This document shows positions 33,640 through 42,220 of a stretch of 56,090 nucleotides of DNA, piece by piece. The DNA comes from Saprospiraceae bacterium (GTDB lineage: Bacteria; Bacteroidota; Bacteroidia; Chitinophagales; Saprospiraceae), in NCBI GenBank assembly GCA_021604865.1, contig BQJU01000047.1, forward strand, positions 1-56,090, read 5' to 3'. The notes beneath the pieces are model-generated. The model did not search any database and was not told the DNA's origin. It worked only from the letters and a program-made list of their open reading frames with translations. How positions within the stretch are numbered: the first letter of the stretch is position 1; every line of letters begins with the position of its first letter. The translations under genes were made by a program, and so were the position numbers.

Positions 33640-34452
33640 ATGAAAAGACTGGGAAAGAAAAAAAACGAAAGGAGTGCACGTAAACCGAAACCGACAGCAC
33701 CAAAAGTACCGGCTGCTACTCCGGCAGAGGTGGAAGGTATGCGCCTCAACAAATATGTGGCCCACTGCGGCATTTGCTCCCGGCGTCAGGCAGCAGATTA
33801 TATCAAAGCAGGGCTGGTAGCTGTCAATGGCAATGTGAGAATGGAGCCAGGATACCAGGTGGAGAAAGGCGATAAGATTACCTATAAAGGAGAAGTGATT
33901 CGCCCGGAAGAACACCTGGTCTATATCCTGATGAACAAACCCAAAGGTGTGATTACCACCCTCAAGGATGACCGTGGCCGGAAAACGGTGATGGACTTGC
34001 TGCAAGGCAAAGTCAAGGAAAGAATCTTCCCCGTAGGCCGCCTGGACCGGGATACCTCAGGGCTTTTGGTTTTCACCAATGACGGTGACCTGGCCAAGAA
34101 AATGACACACCCCAGCCATAAAATGAAGAAATTTTACCAGGTTACCCTCGATAAGCCCGTCATCAAAGCCGATCTGGAAAAAATACGCACCGGCCTGGAG
34201 CTGGAAGATGGTCCGGCACTGGTGGATGGCGTAGACTACGTCAGGGATCAAGGCAAAGAAGTAGTTGGCATAGAATTACACATTGGTCGCAACCGAATCG
34301 TACGGCGCATCTTCGAACATCTTGGCTACGAAGTCAAACGCCTGGACCGCCAATATATCGGAGGCCTCACCAAAAAAGACCTGCCGCGTGGCTTCTGGCG
34401 GCACCTGACCGAGCAGGAGGTGATTATGCTAAAACATTTTACAGGAAAATAA
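33640..34452 (+). CDS. RsuA/RluB-family rRNA pseudouridine synthase
   Basis: The ATG at 33640 (MKRLGKKKNERSARK, 270 residues) is preferred over the longer frame from 33496, whose 48 extra residues have no conserved features and cover a promoter box. After a basic, Pro/Ala-rich tail, an S4 RNA-binding domain spans about 35 to 95 (MRLNKYVAHCGICSRRQAADYI). The catalytic domain contains YILMNKPKGVITT and the active-site Asp136 in VGRLDRDTSGLL, and ends with the RNRIVRRIFEHLGYEVKRLDR motif. It isomerises a uridine in 16S or 23S rRNA. The RluB rather than RsuA type is more likely but not proved. Confidence 0.9.
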   Translation: MKRLGKKKNERSARKPKPTAPKVPAATPAEVEGMRLNKYVAHCGICSRRQAADYIKAGLVAVNGNVRMEPGYQVEKGDKITYKGEVIRPEEHLVYILMNKPKGVITTLKDDRGRKTVMDLLQGKVKERIFPVGRLDRDTSGLLVFTNDGDLAKKMTHPSHKMKKFYQVTLDKPVIKADLEKIRTGLELEDGPALVDGVDYVRDQGKEVVGIELHIGRNRIVRRIFEHLGYEVKRLDRQYIGGLTKKDLPRGFWRHLTEQEVIMLKHFTGK

Positions 34453-34476
34453 TAACGGTGTTACAAAGAATTAATA

Positions 34477-34580
34477 ATTTGGGCGTGACCCCAAGGGGTC
34501 GGGCTATTCGCTATTATACCGTCGCTCACTCCGGTATACCGCTGCTATCCCTCACGCAGGCAGTGCGTCGCTGGTCGTTG
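34477..34580 (+). repeat. Dispersed GGGCGTG-type intergenic repeat, copy 1
   Basis: The stretch opens AATTTGGGCGTGACCCC, has a GACCCC-AA-GGGGTC hairpin (34487-34500), then GGGCTATTCGCTAT, TCCG, CCGCTGCTATCCCTCACGCAG. The 48889-49010 region has the same opening and the same blocks in the same order. Similar GGGCGT...GGTCGGGCT...CCGCT strings are, from memory, common between genes in Bacteroidota genomes. It is GC-rich against an AT-rich surround and lies between two same-strand genes. Confidence 0.75.
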
Positions 34581-34655
34581 CCCCGGTATCTTTCAGCATT
34601 TTTTATGCTCATCCCTCAATTAGATTTCAAACAGATATAATTAAAGAGATCGTAC

Positions 34656-35882
34656 ATGTTTAAGATTTGGGTGAAAAAATCACAGGAAGAAATCAAATCA
34701 ATCATATTTAGTGCCTTAGAGGAAAATGTGAACTATAGTAAACAATATATTCTTGGGATACCGGCTTCCTACCTGGACGATAAAGTCTTTTCTCAAGACG
34801 AATTTTTTCTTAAAGATGCTCCCTTTATATCGGCTCTTGTCCAAAACCCCAATCATATAGGATGCCATTCTCTGGGGCATTCCGAATCCTATTTCAAAGG
34901 GACACAGGCTATTGAAAAAGAACTCATTGAACTATGTGCCGTGGATATTTTGGGCGGTCAGCCGTTGCAGCAAGATGGGTATGTATCTTCCGGAGGCACA
35001 GAAGCAAACATGCAGGCAATATGGATTTATAGAAACTATTTTATGCAGAAGTTTGCTGCTAAAAGAGACGAAATCTGTATTTTATGCAGTGAGGATAGCC
35101 ATTATTCTATGGATAAAGCGGCCAACATCTTTGTGTTGGATATTTTTAAAGTACCAGTCGATCAAGATAACAGAGCAATAACCAATGAAAGGGTCAATCA
35201 GACCGCTATTGAAGCTATTGCTAAAGGCAAGAAATACTTTATTGTCATTTGTAACATGATGACGACAATGTTTGGCTCGGTAGATCCTATCGAAAATTAT
35301 ACGGACGAATTAGATAAACTGGATTGCGAATTCAAATTGCATGTAGATGCGGCTTTTGGCGGGTTTTATTATCCATTTACAGACAGCCAAAATGTGATGT
35401 CCTTTCAAAATCCAGCCATTACCTCCTTTACACTTGATGCACACAAAATGGCTCAGGCGCCCTATGGTACAGGCATTTTTCTTATTCGGAAAAATCATAT
35501 TGAATACGCCAATACGGAACAGGCAAGTTATGTAGAAGGAGAAGACTGTACCCTTATCGGTAGCAGATCTGGCGCCAATGCTATCGCCGTTTGGATGATA
35601 CTGATGAAAAACGGACCTTTTGGGTGGCAGGAAAAAGTCTTTATTTTACAAAAACGAACGGAATGGTTGTGCAGTGAACTCTCAAAAAGGAATATACAAT
35701 TCTACCGCTATTCAAAATCCAATATTGTTACCATAAGGAGTCATAACCTTGAAAAAGAGATTGCTGATGAATTTGGTTTAGTTCCTGATAATCACTCCGA
35801 ACCTCAGTGGTACAAGATTGTTATTATGGAACACGTGACCATTGAAAAACTGATTCCTTTTATCAATGCTCTTGAATCATAA
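34656..35882 (+). CDS. PLP-dependent group II amino-acid decarboxylase-like enzyme
   Basis: The product has 408 residues and the type I PLP fold of glutamate/tyrosine decarboxylases. The PLP Lys is Lys264 in FTLDAHKMAQAPYGTG, with His263 just before it as in decarboxylases. HVDAAFGG supplies the Asp that contacts the pyridine nitrogen, CHSLGHSES lies near the active site, and SSGGTEANMQA binds phosphate. It resembles histidine- and MfnA-type decarboxylases more than aminotransferases. The substrate cannot be told. It is followed by the META-domain lipoprotein gene after 12 bp, which may be cotranscribed without functional connection. Confidence 0.82.
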   Translation: MFKIWVKKSQEEIKSIIFSALEENVNYSKQYILGIPASYLDDKVFSQDEFFLKDAPFISALVQNPNHIGCHSLGHSESYFKGTQAIEKELIELCAVDILGGQPLQQDGYVSSGGTEANMQAIWIYRNYFMQKFAAKRDEICILCSEDSHYSMDKAANIFVLDIFKVPVDQDNRAITNERVNQTAIEAIAKGKKYFIVICNMMTTMFGSVDPIENYTDELDKLDCEFKLHVDAAFGGFYYPFTDSQNVMSFQNPAITSFTLDAHKMAQAPYGTGIFLIRKNHIEYANTEQASYVEGEDCTLIGSRSGANAIAVWMILMKNGPFGWQEKVFILQKRTEWLCSELSKRNIQFYRYSKSNIVTIRSHNLEKEIADEFGLVPDNHSEPQWYKIVIMEHVTIEKLIPFINALES

Positions 35883-35894
35883 AAACCTTCCAAC

Positions 35895-36566
35895 ATGCGT
35901 TATTCCATTATTTTACTCTTATTTTGTTTGTTTCAATTTCAATGCAAAACAACTCAAAATCCTCCCGCTGAAAATGGGGGCGAAACCCTCACCCTTTATG
36001 TCGCTGCTCAGCGCGTAGATTGCACCGGCGTGGGGCCGCAAACCTGCTACCAGACTCGCCAGTCGCCAAAAGAAGACTGGACCTTGTTTTATGGCCAGAT
36101 AGAAGGTTTTGATTTCGAGCCCGGTTATGAATACCAGCTGATCGTAGAAAAAACGACCATACCCAACCCTCCTGCCGATGCTTCCAGCTTTAAATATAAA
36201 CTCAAAAAACAAGTCGCCAAAACCCGTGTTGACTATGGTGGCCTGCACGATATCTGGGCACTGGAATCTCTAAATGGCAAAACGGTCGATGTCACCGAAC
36301 GCCCACGCCTGGAATTATTCCCCGGAGAAGAACGCATCGGCGGTTTTGCCGGCTGCAACCAGTTTTTTGGGAAGATGAAACTCGACGGCCAGAAAGTAGA
36401 CTTTTCAGGGATCGGCAGCACTCGGATGTTCTGTGATGGCAAAATGGACCTGGAAAGCCAATTTTTATCCGCCCTGGATGCTACCGATCAGTATGTTATC
36501 AAAAATTTGCAGCTCACCCTTTCTCAAGGCAATCAGCAGTTGATGGTGCTGCGAAAAGTGGATTAG
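35895..36566 (+). CDS. Lipoprotein with DUF4377 and META domains
   Basis: The product has 223 residues. A lipoprotein signal MRYSIILLLFCLFQFQC precedes residue Cys17. The next ~95 residues (TLYVAAQRVDCTGVGPQTCYQTRQ, DWTLFYGQIEGFDFEPGYEYQLIVEK) match DUF4377. The remaining part, HDIWALESLNGKTVDV, RIGGFAGCNQFFGKM and FSGIGSTRMFC, is a META/HslJ-like domain. Such proteins sit in the envelope and are poorly understood; some relate to heat-shock-linked or secreted antigen families. A hairpin at 36578-36615 follows. Confidence 0.87.
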   Translation: MRYSIILLLFCLFQFQCKTTQNPPAENGGETLTLYVAAQRVDCTGVGPQTCYQTRQSPKEDWTLFYGQIEGFDFEPGYEYQLIVEKTTIPNPPADASSFKYKLKKQVAKTRVDYGGLHDIWALESLNGKTVDVTERPRLELFPGEERIGGFAGCNQFFGKMKLDGQKVDFSGIGSTRMFCDGKMDLESQFLSALDATDQYVIKNLQLTLSQGNQQLMVLRKVD

Positions 36567-36577
36567 GCTAAGAGCAA

Positions 36578-36615
36578 TGACAAGGAGAGAGACGTACCGC
36601 TCGCTTTCCTTGTCA
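36578..36615. terminator. Hairpin between convergent genes
   Basis: TGACAAGGA (36578-36586) pairs exactly with TCCTTGTCA (36607-36615). It lies between the META lipoprotein stop and the end of the convergent DUF4249 gene. There is no strong T-run on either side, so termination is plausible but not certain. Confidence 0.5.
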
Positions 36616-36637
36616 CTTTGCCCCACTCACTTTTCTC

Positions 36638-37486
36638 CTACTCTGGTTTAAAACGAATCACCCGCACCGCATTGGCACTAAAAAAGCCCAAAGCACCATT
36701 GCTAATATTGCCTTTTACATTGCCAGGCGTTGTGTCAAACAGCGTTCCACGCCATTCGGTTTCCATAAAAAGTGCCCGCAAAAAATCATAATATTTGTCG
36801 GATAGGCTATAACGTTTTTGGACGACTGTGAAACCGGGTTGAAATCCATAAAAATGAGTAGCTTCAAAGTTGAGCAAACCATTGACCTCAATCGTGGGAT
36901 GGGTGAAATATTGGAAGGAATAGATGCCGCCAGGCAATACCTCAACGCCAATTTGTAATCCACGTTTGGAGATGTCTATATCCGGATGAAGCGTTTCGGG
37001 AATGATTAATAGCTCCCATTGATTAGGAATGGAAAACCCAAACTGATGCCTGCGGAATTCAAAATCCAGAAATCCCTGATCTGTACCAAAATATGCAGGC
37101 TCAAATGCTTCTGGAGTTTCGCTCATTCCATCCTTTGCTTCATAAATCTTTCCCTGCCATTCTATGCGTAAGTGGTAAACGGTTCCAGGCTTCCCTTTCA
37201 GACTATCCGTCAAATAATAGCCAGGACTAGTTTCTTCCAGCATATAAACATTGGTTTTACCAGAGATACTGACCATCGCTCCGGTGGCAGGGACGTATTC
37301 CGTATCAGAAGCAAAGCTGCCACTGAGTGATAGCCTAATAACATGCCGTTGAAATTCGTTGGTAATCCTGCCGTCAACGACCAGAACCGGTTCTGGGGCC
37401 ACGGGATTCAAATCTATTTCTTCCTGACAGCTGGGGCCAATCAGGCCTACAAGGAATAAAAGGGAGATAAGTTTATTCAGGTTCAT
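36638..37486 (-). CDS. DUF4249 lipoprotein, partner of the TonB receptor
   Basis: The product has 282 residues with a lipobox (VGLIGPSC). Its start EEIDLNPVAPEPVLVVDGRITNE and the V-x-LS-x-SGSF, ATGAMVSISG and YYLTDS-x6-GTVYHLRIEWQGKIYEA strands are those of DUF4249, a family that nearly always accompanies small TonB-dependent receptors in Bacteroidota. The gene follows the receptor by three bases. By analogy with SusD it may cap or load the receptor at the cell surface; that is inference. It is the last gene of the sigma / FecR / receptor cassette. Confidence 0.9.
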   Translation of the reverse strand: MNLNKLISLLFLVGLIGPSCQEEIDLNPVAPEPVLVVDGRITNEFQRHVIRLSLSGSFASDTEYVPATGAMVSISGKTNVYMLEETSPGYYLTDSLKGKPGTVYHLRIEWQGKIYEAKDGMSETPEAFEPAYFGTDQGFLDFEFRRHQFGFSIPNQWELLIIPETLHPDIDISKRGLQIGVEVLPGGIYSFQYFTHPTIEVNGLLNFEATHFYGFQPGFTVVQKRYSLSDKYYDFLRALFMETEWRGTLFDTTPGNVKGNISNGALGFFSANAVRVIRFKPE

Positions 37487-37489
37487 CGG

Positions 37490-40075
37490 TCAAAATTTAA
37501 AATTGTAAGAAATAGAAGGAATCAAACCAAATACATAGGTTTTTATCGCCGCCACATCGGTAGGATCGGGCACATTATCACTTGCATCTTGTCGTTTGGG
37601 CAAAATGTCGATGGATAGGGCATTTTTTCGGTAGTACATATTAAGGATAGAAAATACCCAGTAGGCATCATTACGCTTACCGGGTTTGCGCTTTAATGTA
37701 GCCGAAATATCCAGTCGGTGAAAATCCGGCAAGCGTGATCCATTGCGGTCAGCATAAAGGGGAACAATGGTTTCACCCAATTGGTAACTTCCAATGGGCA
37801 GGTTGACTGCCTTGCCGGAACTATATTGCCAGTTTGCAGCAAATTGCCACCGCCGGGAGGCTTCATATTGTAGGATCAGCTTTAAGTCATGCGGTTGATC
37901 ATGGAATACAGGGTATTGTTTGCCTTCATTTATATCCGGAATAGTCCGCTGACTTCGGCTGTAAGTATAAGCTATCCAGCCACTCAATTTTCCGATCTTT
38001 TTCTCCAATAAAAGCTCAAGGCCAAAGGCACGCCCCATACCACTGCGGATGTCAGCCTCCAGATTGGGATTCTGAATCAAACTGGCATGATCAACAAAGT
38101 CGATCTGATGGTGCATTTGTTTATAATATAATTCTATGGATAAGCCATATTGTTTACCCATATTTCTGCCAAAACCCAAAGAAACCTGATCCGCTGTTTG
38201 TGGAGGTAAATTGGGATTGCTGGGTAGCCATATATAAAAGGCGCTAAAGGCACTGGTTGAGTTGCGTAATTCCTGCTGGTATTGAACCGTTCGGGCATAA
38301 CTGGCTTTTAAAGCCGTTTGGTCTGACAGCAGGTAGCGTATACCCAACCGGGGAGATAATGCCCAATTGTGGTGGTAAACGCCCCCGGAATGTTTGACGG
38401 AATCAACCACCAGATGAGCTTCATTAAATTGATACACCGTTGCAGGGCCAAGATTCTGGTTGATGCTCAGCCGAAAACCATACTCAAGTTCCAACTGCTT
38501 ATTAGGCATCCAGTGATGTCCGAGGTATACTGCCGATTCCAGTGTTTTTCTTTTGGCAACGGCTTTGATGCGACCTGCTGTTTCACTTCCAGGATCGAAG
38601 CGATGTAAAATACCGTTCATCCCAAATTTCAGAGTATTTCGGGGATTGATATACCAGCTGAAATCTGCTTTGGCATTGACATCTTCTATACCCGATTGCC
38701 AGTTGAAAGTGGTCGCGCCATCAATAAAATTTTCAATAAAATAATCGTAGCGGCTATACACTAAGGTAAAATTGGAAAAAAGCTGATCGCTAAATAGATG
38801 ATTCCAGCGCAAAGTAGTGGTTGCATTGCCCCATTTGTTTTCATATTGATCAAAAAACCGAAATAGGTCTCGCCCGAAATAGGCCGAAAGAAAGAGGTGA
38901 TTCCGTTGATTTATGCGGAAATTCAATTTGCTGTTTAAATCGTAAAAATGAATCTTATTGCCCCCATTATCAGGCGATAGACCCAGAAATATGTCGGGAT
39001 AAGTCCGGCGACCGGAAATAATAAAAGAAGCCTTGTCTTTGACCAATGGCCCTTCAAGCTGCAAACGACTGGCCAATAAACCAATGCCGCCCTGTACACC
39101 AAATTTTTCCCGGTTGCCCTCTTTCATCCTGATATCTACCACTGATGATAAACGGCCGCCATACTGCACCGGAAAATGCCCCTTATGGACCTCCATTTGT
39201 TGGATGGCATCGGCATTAAAGGCGGAAAAGAAACCTAGGAAATGAGAAGGGTTGTAAACTGGTGCCTCATCCAGCAAGATCAGGTTTTGATCCACGTTGC
39301 CGCCCCGCACAAATAAACCCGAGGCACCTTCACCTCCCGATTTTATGCCGGGAAGCAACTGAACCATTTTGAGCACATCAGCTTCCCCGCCCAGTGAGGG
39401 CAGGGTTTTGAGTTGATTGACATCGATCTTATGGGTTCCAATCACCTGCTCAGTGGCTTTGGTCCTGTCCTTACTGGCTAAAATCACTACTTCCTCTAGC
39501 TGGGTTTCATCCGGCTTCAGGCTGATATCAAGGTATTGGTCTTTGGTGAGGTTTATGGCTATACTTTTAGGCGCATATCCCAGATAGGCAACCGTTAGTT
39601 GATAATGGCTTGCAGGCAAACTGAGGGTATAAAAACCATAAGCATTACTCACGGTGCCTATTCCGGAAGAGTCGGCTACCATAATTGTAGCACCAATTAA
39701 TGCTTCACCACTACTGCCGTCACGGATGTATCCATTTAGGTTTTGCCTGGACGGAGGGGACGGATCGGGCAGGATTAAAATTTGACGGCGATTTACTTTA
39801 AATTTCACCAACTGAGGGTGGAAGAGTCGTTTTAAAATCCAACCAAGAGAACGTCCTTCGGCTTTCAAGTTGATTGTTTCTTGTTGCTGGGACATCACCT
39901 TTGAGGAATAGACAATGTGCACATTGGCTATTTGCTCCAATTGTTCCACTGCCTCGGAAATGCTTTTTTGGACAAATTCTACCTCCACCAATGTTTTTAA
40001 AATATCATCCTGGCTCAGTGCCGTAGAGGCATAACACAGCCACAGGATGGTAAACATCCAGGTTGTTTTTTTCAT
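37490..40075 (-). CDS. STN-containing TonB-dependent outer-membrane receptor
   Basis: The product has 861 residues. After the signal peptide (MKKTTWMFTILWLCYASTALSQ) comes an STN domain (about 25 to 105; ISEAVEQLEQIANVHIVYSS), then a carboxypeptidase-regulatory-like beta domain (about 115 to 190; LNGYIRDGSSGEALIGATI) and a plug (about 210 to 330; LPSLGGEADVLKMVQLLPGI and GLFVRGGNVDQNLILLDEAPVYN). A 22-strand-type barrel ends in Phe (ISYNFKF). The STN domain contacts FecR in the periplasm, so uptake is also a signal. The substrate is unknown. The family is FecA/SusC-related, shorter than SusC. Confidence 0.93.
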   Translation of the reverse strand: MKKTTWMFTILWLCYASTALSQDDILKTLVEVEFVQKSISEAVEQLEQIANVHIVYSSKVMSQQQETINLKAEGRSLGWILKRLFHPQLVKFKVNRRQILILPDPSPPSRQNLNGYIRDGSSGEALIGATIMVADSSGIGTVSNAYGFYTLSLPASHYQLTVAYLGYAPKSIAINLTKDQYLDISLKPDETQLEEVVILASKDRTKATEQVIGTHKIDVNQLKTLPSLGGEADVLKMVQLLPGIKSGGEGASGLFVRGGNVDQNLILLDEAPVYNPSHFLGFFSAFNADAIQQMEVHKGHFPVQYGGRLSSVVDIRMKEGNREKFGVQGGIGLLASRLQLEGPLVKDKASFIISGRRTYPDIFLGLSPDNGGNKIHFYDLNSKLNFRINQRNHLFLSAYFGRDLFRFFDQYENKWGNATTTLRWNHLFSDQLFSNFTLVYSRYDYFIENFIDGATTFNWQSGIEDVNAKADFSWYINPRNTLKFGMNGILHRFDPGSETAGRIKAVAKRKTLESAVYLGHHWMPNKQLELEYGFRLSINQNLGPATVYQFNEAHLVVDSVKHSGGVYHHNWALSPRLGIRYLLSDQTALKASYARTVQYQQELRNSTSAFSAFYIWLPSNPNLPPQTADQVSLGFGRNMGKQYGLSIELYYKQMHHQIDFVDHASLIQNPNLEADIRSGMGRAFGLELLLEKKIGKLSGWIAYTYSRSQRTIPDINEGKQYPVFHDQPHDLKLILQYEASRRWQFAANWQYSSGKAVNLPIGSYQLGETIVPLYADRNGSRLPDFHRLDISATLKRKPGKRNDAYWVFSILNMYYRKNALSIDILPKRQDASDNVPDPTDVAAIKTYVFGLIPSISYNFKF

Positions 40076-40094
40076 TTTAAAAGAGCTGTAGTGC

Positions 40095-41060
40095 TCAACT
40101 ACATCCCATTCCGTCTAGGGTGATGAGGTTCGTTGTGCGGGTGATTTTTATGTCTAACGTAAATTTCATTGTTTCTAGAATGTAATCCAGTGTTACATGC
40201 TCAAACCGGCCTGTAAGGCGACAATCGGCCAAATTGGGGTTGTTCAACTTGAATTTTACCTTAAAATGTTTTTCCAGCACCCTACAGATTTCAGTCACAT
40301 TGTTATGTTTGAATTCAATTACCCCGTTTTGCCAGGCAAGGTCATTGGGCCGGTTATCCAGAAATAGAAGTTGATCTTTTTGGCGATCGTATAGGCCCAT
40401 TTGCCCCTTTGTCAGCAACAATTGTTTGTCAGCATTATTATTCGCAAAAAAGGCCACTTTGCCGAATTGTACCTGCACCCAATGTTGCAGACTGTCGGGG
40501 TAGGCCATTACATCAAAAGAAGTACCCAATACTTTTACCGTTGTTGATGGCGTCTCAATAAGAAAGGCATGGGATTCATCACGTGCCACCTCAAAAAAGG
40601 CCTGACCACTCAACACCACCTTTCGTTTTGATCCATTAAATATTTTGGGATAATGTAGTGTTGAATTTTGGTTCAACCAGACTTTTGTACCATCAGCCAA
40701 GAGGATCGGCAGAGTTGCTACGTAATCGCCCTGAACCATTTCCTGCATATCGACTTTTGGCCACCATATCCAGGTGCAAAGCCCGATGAGGAGCATAAAG
40801 CAGGCGGCAATACTGCCATACCACCACTTTTGCCGCAACACACGGGTCGGCTTTTGGGTATGAGCATGGATGTTTTTCCAAGCTCGCTCGACATCCGGAG
40901 CCATAGGAACAGTCTCATCTCTGGAAGCCTCCCACAGCAACTTTATTCTCCGGAAAGTGATTTCATTTTTCGGATTTGCTGCCAGCCACACTTCTACCCC
41001 TTTTTGTTGGGCAGGAGTAGCCTGATTCGTTAAATAAGCTATGATTTCGGCTTCCTTCAT
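40095..41060 (-). CDS. FecR-family anti-sigma factor
   Basis: The product has 321 residues. The cytoplasmic N-terminus (about 1 to 80) precedes a single membrane segment near 84 to 104 (YGSIAACFMLLIGLCTWIWW). The periplasmic FecR domain shows LLADGTKVWLNQNSTLHYPKIF, VVLSGQAFFEVARDESHAFLIET and VKVLGTSFDVMAY; a C-terminal DUF4974-like segment shows ITEICRVLEKHFKVKFKL-type sequence. It is expected to hold or activate the adjacent ECF sigma factor on a signal from the STN receptor. The cassette order sigma, FecR, receptor, DUF4249 is preserved. Confidence 0.93.
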   Translation of the reverse strand: MKEAEIIAYLTNQATPAQQKGVEVWLAANPKNEITFRRIKLLWEASRDETVPMAPDVERAWKNIHAHTQKPTRVLRQKWWYGSIAACFMLLIGLCTWIWWPKVDMQEMVQGDYVATLPILLADGTKVWLNQNSTLHYPKIFNGSKRKVVLSGQAFFEVARDESHAFLIETPSTTVKVLGTSFDVMAYPDSLQHWVQVQFGKVAFFANNNADKQLLLTKGQMGLYDRQKDQLLFLDNRPNDLAWQNGVIEFKHNNVTEICRVLEKHFKVKFKLNNPNLADCRLTGRFEHVTLDYILETMKFTLDIKITRTTNLITLDGMGCS

Positions 41061-41122
41061 TTTACCGCTTTAACAACTAAGACAATGCATTTTTCCAAAA
41101 GGGGGAAAAGGAGGTGATTTTT

Positions 41123-41692
41123 TTAAAGCATCACCCACCCAACCAGTACCAAAGTATCCCAATACTTCCCCAGCATCTCTCGCAATTTCTGCAAGGCAAT
41201 TTTAATCTGTGTTTTTACGGTTTCTTTGGTAATGCCCAGTTCTTCAGCGATTTCGTTATATGTCAGGCCATTATTGCGGCTGAGGTGAAAAATGATCCGA
41301 CATTTTTCAGGTAGGGTTTTAACAGCTTTTTGAATAAATTCAAATAATTCTTGTTGGTCTGGAAACTCGGGGTTATTGGGAAGAAAAATAAGTTGTTCAG
41401 ATGAGAGTAGGTCTATAGGCTGCCGGTATTGTTGTTTAAGGTAATTGATGGCTCGATTTTTTACACTAGCATACAAATAGGCTTTTAGTGAGGTAGAGAT
41501 GAGTAGTTTCTCCTTTTTTTCCCATAAGGTAAGGAATACTTCCTGTGTCAGGTCTTCTGCCACCTCCGAATTAGGGATAAACCTGAAAGCATAATAATAT
41601 AAGGGTTGGTAATAAGCCCGGAAAATAGCCTCAAAGGCTTGGGCATTACCACGGCGAAGTTGTTGTAATAATTTTTCCTGGCTGTCCTTCAT
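41123..41692 (-). CDS. ECF RNA polymerase sigma-70 factor
   Basis: The product has 189 residues. Region 2 (FEAIFRAYYQPLYYYAFRFI, AEDLTQEVFLTLWEKKE, LKAYLYASVKNRAINYLK) and region 4 (LPEKCRIIFHLSRNNGLTYNEIAEELGITKETVKTQIKIAL) are complete. It belongs to the Bacteroidota ECF group linked to FecR and SusC/TonB-type receptors. It directs RNA polymerase to the promoter of its own cassette, by analogy with FecI. The FecR gene follows after 62 bp. Upstream lies the 2.2-kb gene-free region. Confidence 0.93.
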   Translation of the reverse strand: MKDSQEKLLQQLRRGNAQAFEAIFRAYYQPLYYYAFRFIPNSEVAEDLTQEVFLTLWEKKEKLLISTSLKAYLYASVKNRAINYLKQQYRQPIDLLSSEQLIFLPNNPEFPDQQELFEFIQKAVKTLPEKCRIIFHLSRNNGLTYNEIAEELGITKETVKTQIKIALQKLREMLGKYWDTLVLVGWVML

Positions 41693-42141
41693 GTTGTCGG
41701 TGATTCTCAGTGCTTGTTTGGAGGAGACTATATCAAACTCCTTCCTATTAAAGATACGGTCTTAAGCAGATACCCCTATCAGTAGGTATACTCTGAACAG
41801 TTTCTGAAATGAAGGAGGCATAAATTTTTTACCCTAAGGACCATTTTTTATTGGAGGTAGTCTATCTGGCCGAAATGGTGGGCACTACCATACTGCCGCG
41901 TGAAGAGTAGACAGGTGACTGTGATTGTGGAAGTAATCACAAAATAACAAAGGTATTTTTGAGGTATTTCTATGACTTTTTTTATTCCCGAAACACTTTT
42001 TTTAAAAAAATGAGAAAAAAAAACTCAGAATTGCATTTTTTTTTAAAAAAGAAATGTCTTAAAAAAGTAAATTTTATACAGTTTTAAATAATTATTTTCA
42101 TCTTTAAATATTGACAATGAGGTGATTGTGTGCTTAGGTTC
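41693..42141. other. Gene-free leader region of the sigma-factor cassette
   Basis: Strongly AT-rich from about 41930 onward, with long A- and T-runs and no ORF worth calling. It contains a single inverted-repeat-type arm, AGTGCTTGTTTGGAGGAG (41709-41726), related to the dispersed family, and a possible -7 box for the minus strand (TACCTTTG read on minus at 41955-41948). No -33 partner was found. Confidence 0.45.
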
Positions 42142-42149
42142 ATTGTAAT

Positions 42150-42179
42150 TTAGTACAGTAAATGAGTAAAATGTACTAA
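42150..42179 (+). promoter_or_regulatory. 8-bp inverted repeat upstream of RNA-like copy 1
   Basis: TTAGTACA (42150-42157) and TGTACTAA (42172-42179) form an exact inverted repeat with a 14-bp spacer. In copy 2 the right half is kept and the left half has an extra T (TAGTTACA). It looks like an operator for a dimeric regulator, or a promoter element. Confidence 0.5.
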
Positions 42180-42220
42180 ATTTTGAAGATAGATAAAGCG
42201 ACATTTGTATTGTTGATGGT

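Noticed and set aside
41870-41935. Stretch resembling the 3' part of 5S rRNA (ACCATACTGCC...GAAGAGTAGACAGG on the plus strand)
   Set aside because: Only the last ~30 bases are similar; the conserved 5' two-thirds of 5S rRNA, including the CCGAACAG loop, is missing and there is no 16S/23S context.
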